Shown one piece after another: positions 15,268-22,565 of a stretch of 23,880 nucleotides of DNA. The first letter of the stretch is position 1. Each line of letters opens with the position of its first letter. A model generated the notes under the pieces. That model made no database searches and was not told the DNA's origin. It saw only the letters and a program-made list of their open reading frames with translations. The stretch spans positions 1 to 23,880 of the forward strand of contig CAZQCI010000024.1 of NCBI GenBank assembly GCA_964592255.1, given 5' to 3'. Made by a program: the position numbers and the translations under genes. The stretch comes from CAZQCI01 sp964592255. GTDB lineage: Bacteria > UBA10199 > SBBF01.

Positions 15268-16758
15268 ATGAGTGTGTCAAGTTTGGGAGTGCAGGTTGGT
15301 GCCCGTACGTCTTTTTTATCTCGTTTAGCTTTAACACCATTAGCTATTTTCTATCGTAACCGTCAGCAAGAATTAGCATGGGAGCATCTCAATTATTGGA
15401 ACGAGCGTATAACCGGAGGTGTTAACCTTTATAATGTTGCGGGTTTTATTATAGACCATAAAATAGGCTCTGATCAATTTAGAAGCGACGTTTTGTCTGC
15501 CTCCACATACGGAGGCTATGATGATGTAATTGCTGACCCAGAATTTCTGCCTGCTTTTGAGCATTACGTTTTAACAAGACTTCATCCCTCTTTTTCTTTT
15601 GCTACAAGGCAAGTTTCTTTAAGGCGAGACACATCAGCTCCCTTCAACATTTGGAGCATGGATGTGGCACTTAAAAGACAAGCACCCAAAGGGGTTGTGC
15701 TTATTGCTGGTGGGTATCAGTTTCGACATTCTTATTATTTGGATCCTTTAGTGCCCGCTTTGGTAAAGGCTGGATTTATTGTGCGGCTTTATGATCAGCC
15801 CTCACAAGGTTTTTCGGATGAAGATCCACTTGTGGTGGGTGATATGTCTTTTTTATTAGGCGGGGCCCATGTGAGTTCTTTTGAACTTTATGAACAAGCT
15901 TTTGCGGCAGAGATGAACGACCTACATCAGCAATATCCGGGTCTTCCCATTGGAGTGATTGGCCATTCCATGGGAGGGCAGGTGCTGGCTGGTTATTCTC
16001 TCCAGCCACCTGAAGACGCCCCTGGAATATCAGCTCGTGTATATCTTTCCCCTAATTTTGAAACGACTAAACCTGTTGCGCGGTGGAAAGTGGCTTTATC
16101 AGGCACCCAAGGGTTAAATGTATTGCCCTTTCTTAATCCTGATATGACTCAAGAACCCGGGGCGTTTCGCGCACCTGCCAATGGAGGAACTTATTTAAGA
16201 TTGGTTGAACATGCGGACAAACTACGGGAAAATATTGCCGCTCGTAATCAGCCGGATGGACAGTCTTATCTTTTAGTTCATCCAGAAGATGACGCCACCA
16301 CATCGCATCAAGCGTCGGTGGATAACCTAGCTCAGTTGCATGGCCCCATTGATTATGACAGTGGACGGGTAAAGAGGAACTTAAAAGAAGGAGGGCATCA
16401 TGTTTTTCGTGATGACACACAAGGGCCTCGAGTTGCAGACTCGATTGTGGGTTATTTGAATCGTCAGATGGGGGGGAGCGCCTCATCTTCAGGATCTTCC
16501 TCAAGGTCTCTAGATAGCCAGCTAGAGGAATTTGGTTTTTTTGGATGTGAAACATCTTCTTTATCTCCGGAAGACAGGGCTCTTTTACAGGAAGCTATCC
16601 AAATGAATGATTTTTTGAGAGTACAGGACCTCATGGAAACATTCTTTCCGGAAACTGGTTCTCAGGAGGCTTTTGCTCAACCAACGGATGGCTTGCTAGT
16701 ACCTGTTGCTCCTGTAGTTTTGCCTGCAGCAGCGCAGACAGGCGTGGCCACATTTTAA
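15268..16758 (+). CDS. Alpha/beta hydrolase (monoglyceride lipase / lysophospholipase-like) with extra terminal regions
   Basis: The protein has 496 residues. A hydrolase core spans about 125-400. It has the oxyanion-side strand GVVLIAGGYQFRHSYYLDPL (142-161), the strand and turn IVRLYDQPSQGFSDE, the nucleophile elbow GVIGHSMGGQV with Ser234, a likely acid at Asp341/342 (HPEDDATTSH) and His377/378 (EGGHHVF). This resembles serine aminopeptidase S33 / monoacylglycerol lipase enzymes, which cleave ester bonds of lipids; the actual substrate is unknown. About 120 N-terminal residues are unrecognised, and the core is followed by a Ser/Gly linker (SASSSGSSSRS, about 404-414), an acidic helical piece, and a Pro/Ala/Val tail ending TGVATF. 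No signal peptide is seen. A GA-rich ribosome site (AAGGGGGAGAGGGG) precedes the ATG. It converges with the 970-residue gene. Confidence 0.85.
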   Translation: MSVSSLGVQVGARTSFLSRLALTPLAIFYRNRQQELAWEHLNYWNERITGGVNLYNVAGFIIDHKIGSDQFRSDVLSASTYGGYDDVIADPEFLPAFEHYVLTRLHPSFSFATRQVSLRRDTSAPFNIWSMDVALKRQAPKGVVLIAGGYQFRHSYYLDPLVPALVKAGFIVRLYDQPSQGFSDEDPLVVGDMSFLLGGAHVSSFELYEQAFAAEMNDLHQQYPGLPIGVIGHSMGGQVLAGYSLQPPEDAPGISARVYLSPNFETTKPVARWKVALSGTQGLNVLPFLNPDMTQEPGAFRAPANGGTYLRLVEHADKLRENIAARNQPDGQSYLLVHPEDDATTSHQASVDNLAQLHGPIDYDSGRVKRNLKEGGHHVFRDDTQGPRVADSIVGYLNRQMGGSASSSGSSSRSLDSQLEEFGFFGCETSSLSPEDRALLQEAIQMNDFLRVQDLMETFFPETGSQEAFAQPTDGLLVPVAPVVLPAAAQTGVATF

Positions 16759-16870
16759 ATTCAACTTAAGCGATTGATAATCACAAAGACGTTATCCCGA
16801 TGATGCCCCACAAGAAGGTAAGTTGGGATCCAACCCGTTTGCCATGCTATAGCTTGCGTTGGGACGATAC
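16759..16870. other. Convergent intergenic gap with short inverted repeats
   Basis: This 112-base gap lies between two converging stops. It holds GTTGG-GAT-CCAAC (16822-16834) and flanking ATCCCGAT / ATCGTCCCA-like ends that resemble a decayed copy of the GGGATCCA-containing repeat at 21279-21333. It may serve as a two-way terminator, but no T run follows the stem. Confidence 0.3.
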
Positions 16871-19783
16871 TTAATAGACAGCCAGGGCTGATGTGGTTGT
16901 TAGGCTTGCCCCTGCTGCCAGCAAGGCTCCATTTTGTAAAGAATCACTACTTTTGTTTGCTGTTGCAGTTTGTTGTGGGAAGCAGGAATTAATTTCGGTT
17001 GCGGCTTCTGGAATAAGTTGCAGTAACAATTGCCTTTGCTCGTCAGCATTGCCAAAATTTAACACATCTAAAAGCTGTGTTTGATCATCAGCTTGTAAAT
17101 TAGCGATGGCATACATTAAAAAGCCTAAATTGCGTTCTGCTAAAACAGCGGTAAGTGTCTCCGTTACGCTAGACGCTTGAGAGCCACCACTTCCCGACAC
17201 GGGAGAACTGGTAGGTGTGCCACTTGTGGAGCCACTTGATGACGCCGGTGAAGATGAACCGGATCCGCTTCTTGTGTGGCTTGCGGCTATGGGTTCTAGC
17301 CAAGCTCTGACGGTGGCTACATGGTGTAGAATTTCCTCATTACGCTCTGGATAATAGGTATCAACTTGTGACTCAAACAACCGTAGTGGGGGTAATAAAA
17401 TATACGCCTCAGCTGGTGTAATCTGATCTCCTTTTTGTAACAAACGAACCATGAGGTCTAAAACAGCCGCGCGTGCTTCTGCTTCCCCCTTATCTTCTTG
17501 AACCCCCTGAACTGGTTGGCTCAGTAATTGAATAAGAAAATTTCGACTTAGACATACCCGTAACCAAGATATAACATTGTCAATATGACCAGTGATAGCA
17601 GCATCTCTGATGGCACTTTTTAATGATTGTAATGATGCCAATAAATGCTTTGCCAGTTGGGGTTTTAGAGCTGTGCCTTGGTTTAATAAGGTAGCCAAAT
17701 TTGTAAAAGCTTGAGCTCTTCCTGTATCACCGGCATCTGTAGCATCCTGGGCTGATCTTATAGCTAAGCTTGCTAAAACCATCATGCTTGCGTTGACCCG
17801 AACATTAGCTAGACGTGGAAGAGGCTCTGGAATAACTGGTGGCGGCACGGGTGTTGGAGCGGGTGCTCCAACCTTAGCAGGTGTTCCTTTAGGTAGTGCC
17901 ACAGGAGGACTTGTATCATCAACCAAAAGGATTCCTCCTGTTCTTTCAGCGTCTCTTCTTAAAGCCTCCAGGATTGTATCGCGACTACCGGAGGTTACCG
18001 GTATGCGAGCCATTACTATACCATTGGGACTTTGAGCCCTAGCAGCATCTGGAGAGGTGGCAGTTATAACTTGGACTTTGGTAACAACACCCCTCTCATT
18101 GTATCGAACTTGTATTCTATCTGGGTCGCCAGTGACGGTAATGTTCCAGCCCCATGTGTCGCGATCCGGTGTCAATGTTGCCAAAACATAGCCTTCACTT
18201 TCAATCGACAAGGCCCTTAAGGGACGTTGTATTTTTGAAAGGCCGTCTCCTTGTGGGATGAGAAAAACATCGTTATGACTTTGTGTTAAGGCGCGGACCA
18301 AATCGACCAATCTAAAATTGCCCAAACTTGTGAGCGTGATGTGAATCGTTGGTGGTTCTGATGCCGGTGCTTGGGTCCAGGCTCTAGCATCAATACCAAT
18401 TTTTTCAAAAAAACCTTCCAATAATCCTTCCAACCCTCCTGCTGGTGTTAGGGCTTTTACACCAAAGGCATATCCTGATCCGGCACCAGGAGGAGTATAT
18501 CCCTCATAACGATGAGGGGGAAGTTGTCTACTTGTTCCAGCATGTAATCTTGTGGGGACTTGCGTGCCTGTTGTATCCGAACCGGCAGTGCCGGAGCCGG
18601 TATTACCGGAGCCGGCAGTACCAATCGCCTTAACAGGACTAGACCAAGCACTTATAGCTTGTGCTAACTCACCCGGTAGTTGGGGTGGTTGATTTGTAGT
18701 TAGTTGTTGGGCGGCCTTGTTTCCAAGCTCGCCCATTACTGTGAGAACGGCTTGTCTATCTTTGTCAGGCAAAAACCGCGTGTCTCCTAAGGCAATATGG
18801 GGAGCAAAATCTTGAGCGTCACCATTGTTTTGTGCTGCAAGTGTTTTTAAACTGAGTACGGCTAAGGGCTGTGTGGCTCCCCCTTCTTGGACGGTACCTA
18901 GCAAGGTGTCGACGGGTAGATGTTTTAAAGCTTCTTTGGCTCTTATTGCGATGTCTCCTTCTCCTTCAGCTAGGCTTTGCAATAAAATAACGGACCCCAA
19001 GGCCGGATGAAGACGTTGGGCCAGTAAATTTAAGGAATAAATATCTCCTGCCTGTGCCGCATGAAACAGGGTGGTGTTGATGGTTCTTTCATAAATCAAA
19101 TCATTTCCCTCCAAGGGGGCAGTAAGGGGATGGTAATGGATGCGTCCGTGCGTGTCTTGCCGTGGGGTAAATAGACTTTCGGTAGCTAAATAATGTGCCC
19201 GTAAAATGACATTGTCGGCGTGAACAACAGAGGCGAGATGTAAGCTACTTTTAGCAACAGGTTGTAGAAAACCTTCTTGTAACGCAATGTCCGTAACCGC
19301 ATTAAGGACTACTGTATTGTCTGCGATTAAATTATTTAAAGATTGATCTGCATATGAATTGTCCCCATCTCTTTGTACGAGTAGAACTAATGAAAAAACC
19401 AAGGCCCGTTGTTGATAAATATTTTCTGATGCTCCTCTTATTTCTGTGACCACATGATCAACCACTGCATTGTTAACAGGAGGAATGCCTGTATGTCCGG
19501 CACGAGCAGTGAGGCTACCGGAGGCTCTCAACCCTAGTGCCTTATCCAGGTGTCCTCTTAAAGAGTGAACAGCCGGACCGCTGATCCCTTGTAAAGCTAA
19601 AAAAGCTTGGTGAGGGCTAACAATGGAACCATGGCTTTCTAGAAAAGAAACAGGATCTTCTCCATCGGCCATTAGGGCTAACAGATGGAGAGTATTTTTA
19701 TCGGCTCCCTCAACTAATTTACTGGCTAAAGCATTGTAGGCTTCTACTGCGCTTTTGAACGGATCGATAGGTGTTAACTTCAT
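16871..19783 (-). CDS. Large hypothetical multidomain protein, 970 residues
   Basis: I do not recognise this protein. It begins at ATG 19783 with GAGGGG just upstream. Residues about 1-380 look like an all-helical solenoid (HEAT- or ankyrin-like pieces such as NTTLFHAAQAGDIYSLNLLA). A Gly/Ser/Thr linker follows at 386-407, then an alpha/beta region at about 425-625 (TIHITLTSLGNFRLVDLVRA, WGWNITVTGDPDRIQVRYN), a Pro-rich hinge at 630-657 (APAPTPVPPPVIPEPLP), a second helical region to about 835, and a long Ser/Gly/Thr linker at 838-873. A final helical segment is followed by an uncharged hydrophobic tail ending TSALAVY. There is no N-terminal signal peptide and no catalytic motif that I can name. 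It sits between the hydrolase (convergent) and the TPR-like gene (divergent). Domain order suggests a scaffold or effector-like protein; that is inference. Confidence 0.8.
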   Translation of the reverse strand: MKLTPIDPFKSAVEAYNALASKLVEGADKNTLHLLALMADGEDPVSFLESHGSIVSPHQAFLALQGISGPAVHSLRGHLDKALGLRASGSLTARAGHTGIPPVNNAVVDHVVTEIRGASENIYQQRALVFSLVLLVQRDGDNSYADQSLNNLIADNTVVLNAVTDIALQEGFLQPVAKSSLHLASVVHADNVILRAHYLATESLFTPRQDTHGRIHYHPLTAPLEGNDLIYERTINTTLFHAAQAGDIYSLNLLAQRLHPALGSVILLQSLAEGEGDIAIRAKEALKHLPVDTLLGTVQEGGATQPLAVLSLKTLAAQNNGDAQDFAPHIALGDTRFLPDKDRQAVLTVMGELGNKAAQQLTTNQPPQLPGELAQAISAWSSPVKAIGTAGSGNTGSGTAGSDTTGTQVPTRLHAGTSRQLPPHRYEGYTPPGAGSGYAFGVKALTPAGGLEGLLEGFFEKIGIDARAWTQAPASEPPTIHITLTSLGNFRLVDLVRALTQSHNDVFLIPQGDGLSKIQRPLRALSIESEGYVLATLTPDRDTWGWNITVTGDPDRIQVRYNERGVVTKVQVITATSPDAARAQSPNGIVMARIPVTSGSRDTILEALRRDAERTGGILLVDDTSPPVALPKGTPAKVGAPAPTPVPPPVIPEPLPRLANVRVNASMMVLASLAIRSAQDATDAGDTGRAQAFTNLATLLNQGTALKPQLAKHLLASLQSLKSAIRDAAITGHIDNVISWLRVCLSRNFLIQLLSQPVQGVQEDKGEAEARAAVLDLMVRLLQKGDQITPAEAYILLPPLRLFESQVDTYYPERNEEILHHVATVRAWLEPIAASHTRSGSGSSSPASSSGSTSGTPTSSPVSGSGGSQASSVTETLTAVLAERNLGFLMYAIANLQADDQTQLLDVLNFGNADEQRQLLLQLIPEAATEINSCFPQQTATANKSSDSLQNGALLAAGASLTTTSALAVY
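17162..17275. repeat. Low-complexity Ser/Gly/Thr linker coding stretch
   Basis: On the minus strand this encodes about 37 residues of almost only Ser, Gly, Thr, Pro and Ala (residues 838-873 of the large protein). A matching short Ser/Gly linker occurs in the neighbouring hydrolase. It probably forms a flexible spacer before the C-terminal helical segment. Confidence 0.65.
18566..18628. repeat. Degenerate tandem repeat coding a Gly/Thr/Ser linker
   Basis: Units related to ACCGGAGCCGG / CCGGCAGTGCCGG recur across this stretch and encode GTAGSGNTGSGTAGSD (from residue 388 of the large protein). It separates the N-terminal helical half from the alpha/beta middle and may vary in length between strains. 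Confidence 0.55.
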
Positions 19784-20043
19784 AAAATCCCCTCAGGATT
19801 GGTTTGAACAATAAACTCTTTCAAAGCATTAGTTGTATGAATACTAACTTATTTAAAATGGGGCTAATATTTAGGATTAAGTCGTTTATCGTCCCCCCAT
19901 TATTTTTGTTGCTAAATTTTTTTTTAAGGTTTTTTAATGAATTTTAATCAAATCATGAAGTAAAAAGTTCACATAAGTGAACCTTTGTTGGAGTGCTTTT
20001 AAAAAACAAGCAACTTTTTGGCGCTGTATCCGAGAAACAAGAT
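19784..20043. other. AT-rich divergent intergenic region
   Basis: This 260-base gap separates the divergent starts of the 970-residue gene and the TPR-like gene (taking its ATG at 20044). It contains poly-T tracts (around 19918-19936), a palindrome described separately, and no open frame worth calling. It should hold promoters for both genes, but no clear -35/-10 pair is visible. Confidence 0.5.
19964..19985. promoter_or_regulatory. Operator-like palindrome GTTCAC-ATAA-GTGAAC
   Basis: Arms GTTCAC (19967-19972) and GTGAAC (19977-19982) are exact inverses with a four-base spacer. Three further outer pairs (AAA/TTT) match after one mismatch. The size and symmetry fit a dimeric repressor site. 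It lies 62 bases before the ATG of the TPR-like gene, in the divergent promoter region. It could instead form a small RNA hairpin. Confidence 0.4.
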
Positions 20044-21252
20044 ATGGCTGACATTAAAACCCTCATTTCAAAAATAACAGCAGATCACTCCGTTTCTCAT
20101 GTTGAAGCACAGGCATTGACACGCGCTTTATTTGCTGATGGCGTTATTGATGCGGCTGAGAAGAAAGCTCTTATAGATTTTTACTATCAAGTTAATGCCT
20201 CTCCCCATATTAGTTTTAAAGACAAAGATGACCGTAATTTTTTTACCAGTGTTTTACGTGAAGGTTTTTTTTCTACTTGGCCGGCTGTTTATTCTGGCGA
20301 TCGTCGTGATTTTAAAGCCTTGTCCAACACTCTTCTAGGACATGAAGAAGACCCTAGTTATTATCGCATTGCCCGTGATCGGCTTTTGCTGGATGTGAGT
20401 AGCCGGCGGATGGACCGTGGTTCTCTGGATGCCGCTGTTTCTGATTTAGACTTGATGGATCAATTAAGTACTTTGATGTTGGAGAATCCTTTAGATATTG
20501 CTTTGCAATCCGAATTGAGAAAATTACTTCCTTGCTTAGATGAAGTTTTTGGACCCAAACAAGAGTCTCATTTTCTTCAAGACATGGGGGTTCAACAAAA
20601 AGTAGCGGCTTTAGTAACGCAATTGCATGAAACATATCCTGAAGATATCGATTTTAAATTAGCCTACGGCTCTGTTCTTGCGTATCAACATAAATACAAT
20701 GATGCCATGACTCTTTTTAAAGAAGTGCTTCCCTTCAAATCCTTGGGACGAGGAGATATCCAATTACATTTAGCTGTTTGTTATGCTGCTCTAGGCCAAT
20801 GGGATGACGTGGAGGCATTGTGGAATGAGTCCAAGCCCTGGGATCGTAAGTTTCCTCATCTTTATATTTTTAATGACAATGTTGAAGGTTTATTAAGTCA
20901 TATGGGGACACTGCTCCAAAACTCCCCTAAAGATTTTGTTTCTTTAATCCGTTTGATGGAAGAAGAAGATTGTGCTGCTTTGAGTTCTCGGCCCGAAGCA
21001 TGGGCGGCATTACAAAGACAAGTGGCGGCTGTTGATTGGGACAGTCCTAACTTAAGCTTACGGGCTACTGATAAAGCTAAACTTTATGATCGTTGTGACA
21101 TGGGAGATCAATTGGTGAGTCTTCTGAGAAACATGGATGAGATAGACAGAGAAGATATTATTTCTAGGTTAAGTCCTAAGTCCCGTCAATTTGTGAAAGA
21201 GAATGTTACCGCACCTTGGGCTAACGAGATTGGCAAAGCAGGCAGCCAGTAG
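20044..21252 (+). CDS. Hypothetical TPR-like protein with a TerB-like N-terminal segment
   Basis: The protein has 402 residues from ATG 20044. An in-frame GTG at 19993 would add 17 residues, but it has no usable ribosome site, so I prefer the ATG, itself preceded only by a weak GAG. Residues about 1-55 (HVEAQALTRALFADGVIDAA, then EKKALIDF) resemble the helical, acidic pattern of TerB-like domains. Residues about 190-275 look like tetratricopeptide repeats (FKLAYGSVLAYQHKYNDAMT, LHLAVCYAALGQWDDVEALW). The C-terminal part is helical and unrecognised. There is no signal peptide and no membrane span, so it is probably cytoplasmic. It is divergent from the 970-residue gene and may be an adaptor or chaperone for it; this is inferred from position only. 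Confidence 0.75.
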   Translation: MADIKTLISKITADHSVSHVEAQALTRALFADGVIDAAEKKALIDFYYQVNASPHISFKDKDDRNFFTSVLREGFFSTWPAVYSGDRRDFKALSNTLLGHEEDPSYYRIARDRLLLDVSSRRMDRGSLDAAVSDLDLMDQLSTLMLENPLDIALQSELRKLLPCLDEVFGPKQESHFLQDMGVQQKVAALVTQLHETYPEDIDFKLAYGSVLAYQHKYNDAMTLFKEVLPFKSLGRGDIQLHLAVCYAALGQWDDVEALWNESKPWDRKFPHLYIFNDNVEGLLSHMGTLLQNSPKDFVSLIRLMEEEDCAALSSRPEAWAALQRQVAAVDWDSPNLSLRATDKAKLYDRCDMGDQLVSLLRNMDEIDREDIISRLSPKSRQFVKENVTAPWANEIGKAGSQ

Positions 21253-21278
21253 TGGCCTTACGTCAAAGACAAGATAGC

Positions 21279-21333
21279 GTCATCCCGACATGTTTTCCCA
21301 ACGGGATTCCTTCGGGATTAGTCGGGATCCATG
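21279..21333. repeat. Short palindromic repeat after the TPR-like gene
   Basis: ATCCCGAC (21282-21289) and GTCGGGAT (21321-21328) are exact inverse arms, and a smaller CGGGATTCC/TTCGGGAT unit lies between them. It starts GTCATCCC and contains GGGATCCATG, both shared with the larger element at 14122-14257. It lies between converging stops and may also act as a terminator. Confidence 0.6.
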
Positions 21334-21349
21334 TTAACTGAACCTGCAC

Positions 21350-22423
21350 TTATGAAGTAAATTCCGGCAGGTATTTTTTAATCAAAACATTTAATTCTTG
21401 ATATTGAGGCTCGTCAGTCAAGGCTTGTTTAACATAGCCGAGCGAGGCAGGTGTGTGTTTTAAAAACGATGGATTTTTTTTGACCGTGTTAATGAATTGA
21501 AAACGCCCCGCGTCTTTGAGTTTGCGTTGGATCGTCTGCAGGTTGAAATCTTTCTTAAGGGTCTCTAATTTTCCGTGGTAGGGATGACTGGCATCGGATT
21601 TTTCCACAAAATAGCGTTGCAGTTTTTCAATCACTCCCGGTGACAGTTGAATGTAGGAATCCCTCAAGAGCGCCACCAAATCATAAACGTTGGGTCCGAT
21701 GAGGGCGTCTTGAAAATCGATCATCCAAAAATCATATTCAAACAAATGCAAATTGCGGCTTTGAAAATCGCGGTGTGTAAAACCCTGGGGCATGGCCGCG
21801 ATTTTTTGGGAAATGTCGCGGGTGATTTTTTCGAATATTTTTTTGTCCCCTGCATCCACTTTAATCTGCAGGCGGCCTTCAATTCCATATTCCAAAAAAT
21901 GATCAAATTCCCAGTTGAGCAATGACTCATCAAATTTTCTGGTGAAGGCGAGGCACCTTGGCCCCTCTCCCCGGCCCTCTCCCACAAGGGGAGAGGGAGA
22001 TTTAGTTTTTTCCTGCACGGACAAGAGTAAATCAATCGCCTTTTTGTAGAAAAAAAGAGTCATTTCCTCGTTAGCATTGTGGAGTGTGGCTTCCAGGGAT
22101 TTGTCGCCAATATCTTGCAGTAGCAAAAATCCTTCTTCTTCCGAGTAACCAAAAATTTCTGGCACAGGCAGTTCCAATGATTTTAAATATTTTTGAATGT
22201 TGATGAAGGGAAGCTCGTCAATATGAACACTCGATTTGGTCACTTCTTCCGAAACTTCTTTTTTCCCCGCGGGCATTTTCATTAAAATGGCAGTTTGGCC
22301 ATCCTCAAAGTTTAATCTAAAATATTCCCGATAACTAGCTTGCCCAGCCAGTTTGGTGACTGTGAAAGTAGAATAGGGTAGGGAGGTTTTTTCACGGATG
22401 AATTTTTGAAGAGTTTCTTGCAT
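21350..22423 (-). CDS. amgK: AmgK-like sugar kinase (aminoglycoside phosphotransferase fold)
   Basis: The protein has 357 residues from ATG 22423; a TTG two codons upstream is less likely. Kinase motifs are GQASYREYFRL (about 27-37, in place of the Gly-rich loop), the HRDFQSRNL catalytic loop (catalytic Asp about 219) and MIDFQDALIGPNVYDLVALL (metal site and following helix). This last pattern is typical of AmgK, the kinase that phosphorylates N-acetylmuramic acid at C1 in cell-wall recycling. A MurU-like partner lies at 14275 on the same strand. Residues about 142-156 (SPSPLVGEGRGEGPR) are a peptide encoded by a palindromic repeat and are foreign to the family. The exact substrate is inferred; drug resistance is unlikely. 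Confidence 0.82.
   Translation of the reverse strand: MQETLQKFIREKTSLPYSTFTVTKLAGQASYREYFRLNFEDGQTAILMKMPAGKKEVSEEVTKSSVHIDELPFINIQKYLKSLELPVPEIFGYSEEEGFLLLQDIGDKSLEATLHNANEEMTLFFYKKAIDLLLSVQEKTKSPSPLVGEGRGEGPRCLAFTRKFDESLLNWEFDHFLEYGIEGRLQIKVDAGDKKIFEKITRDISQKIAAMPQGFTHRDFQSRNLHLFEYDFWMIDFQDALIGPNVYDLVALLRDSYIQLSPGVIEKLQRYFVEKSDASHPYHGKLETLKKDFNLQTIQRKLKDAGRFQFINTVKKNPSFLKHTPASLGYVKQALTDEPQYQELNVLIKKYLPEFTS
21957..22000. repeat. Palindromic repeat inserted in frame in the AmgK-like gene
   Basis: CCCTCTCCC...GGGGAGAGGG arms surround a short ACAA loop near 21974-21997, with a second CCCCTCTCCCCGG unit beside it. The minus-strand translation SPSPLVGEGRGEG is a peptide well known as the product of such dispersed repeats in many bacterial genomes. 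The frame of the host gene continues on both sides. Confidence 0.65.
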
Positions 22424-22467
22424 CCGCAAACAATTATCATGTGTGGGAGTTTGGTGTCAAAGTCCTA

Positions 22468-22561
22468 TTCCCCCTCTTAAAATAAGAGGGGGCTAGGGGG
22501 AGTTATTCAAATTAAATTGAGTAACCCCTCCCAACCTCCCCTTATATTTAAGGGGAGGAGG
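22468..22561. repeat. MITE-like element with long terminal inverted repeats
   Basis: Two hairpins, CCCCCTCTTA/TAAGAGGGGG (22470-22492) and CCTCCCCTTA/TAAGGGGAGG (22535-22558), flank a central imperfect inverse GTTATTCAA/TTGAGTAAC. The left and right halves are imperfect inverses of one another over about 43 bases. It fills the gap between the gene at 22566 and the AmgK-like gene and could also end or stabilise the transcript of the upstream gene pair. Confidence 0.7.
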
Positions 22562-22565
22562 AAAG

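Noticed and set aside
16133..16555. 140-codon open frame on the minus strand
   Set aside because: It lies inside the hydrolase gene; the plus-strand frame holds the catalytic acid and histidine motifs.
18990..19090. Ankyrin-like segment (TTLFHAAQAGD) in the 970-residue protein
   Set aside because: Only one partial unit can be seen, and the neighbouring residues do not repeat the pattern, so I describe the region only as a helical solenoid.
21350..22423. Aminoglycoside resistance gene
   Set aside because: The fold is shared with aminoglycoside phosphotransferases, but the IDFQDALIGPNVYDLVALL region and a MurU-like partner point to the AmgK cell-wall recycling kinase.
22468..22561. CRISPR repeat
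   Set aside because: The inverse arms occur once each, with no direct-repeat array, no regular spacers and no cas genes nearby.
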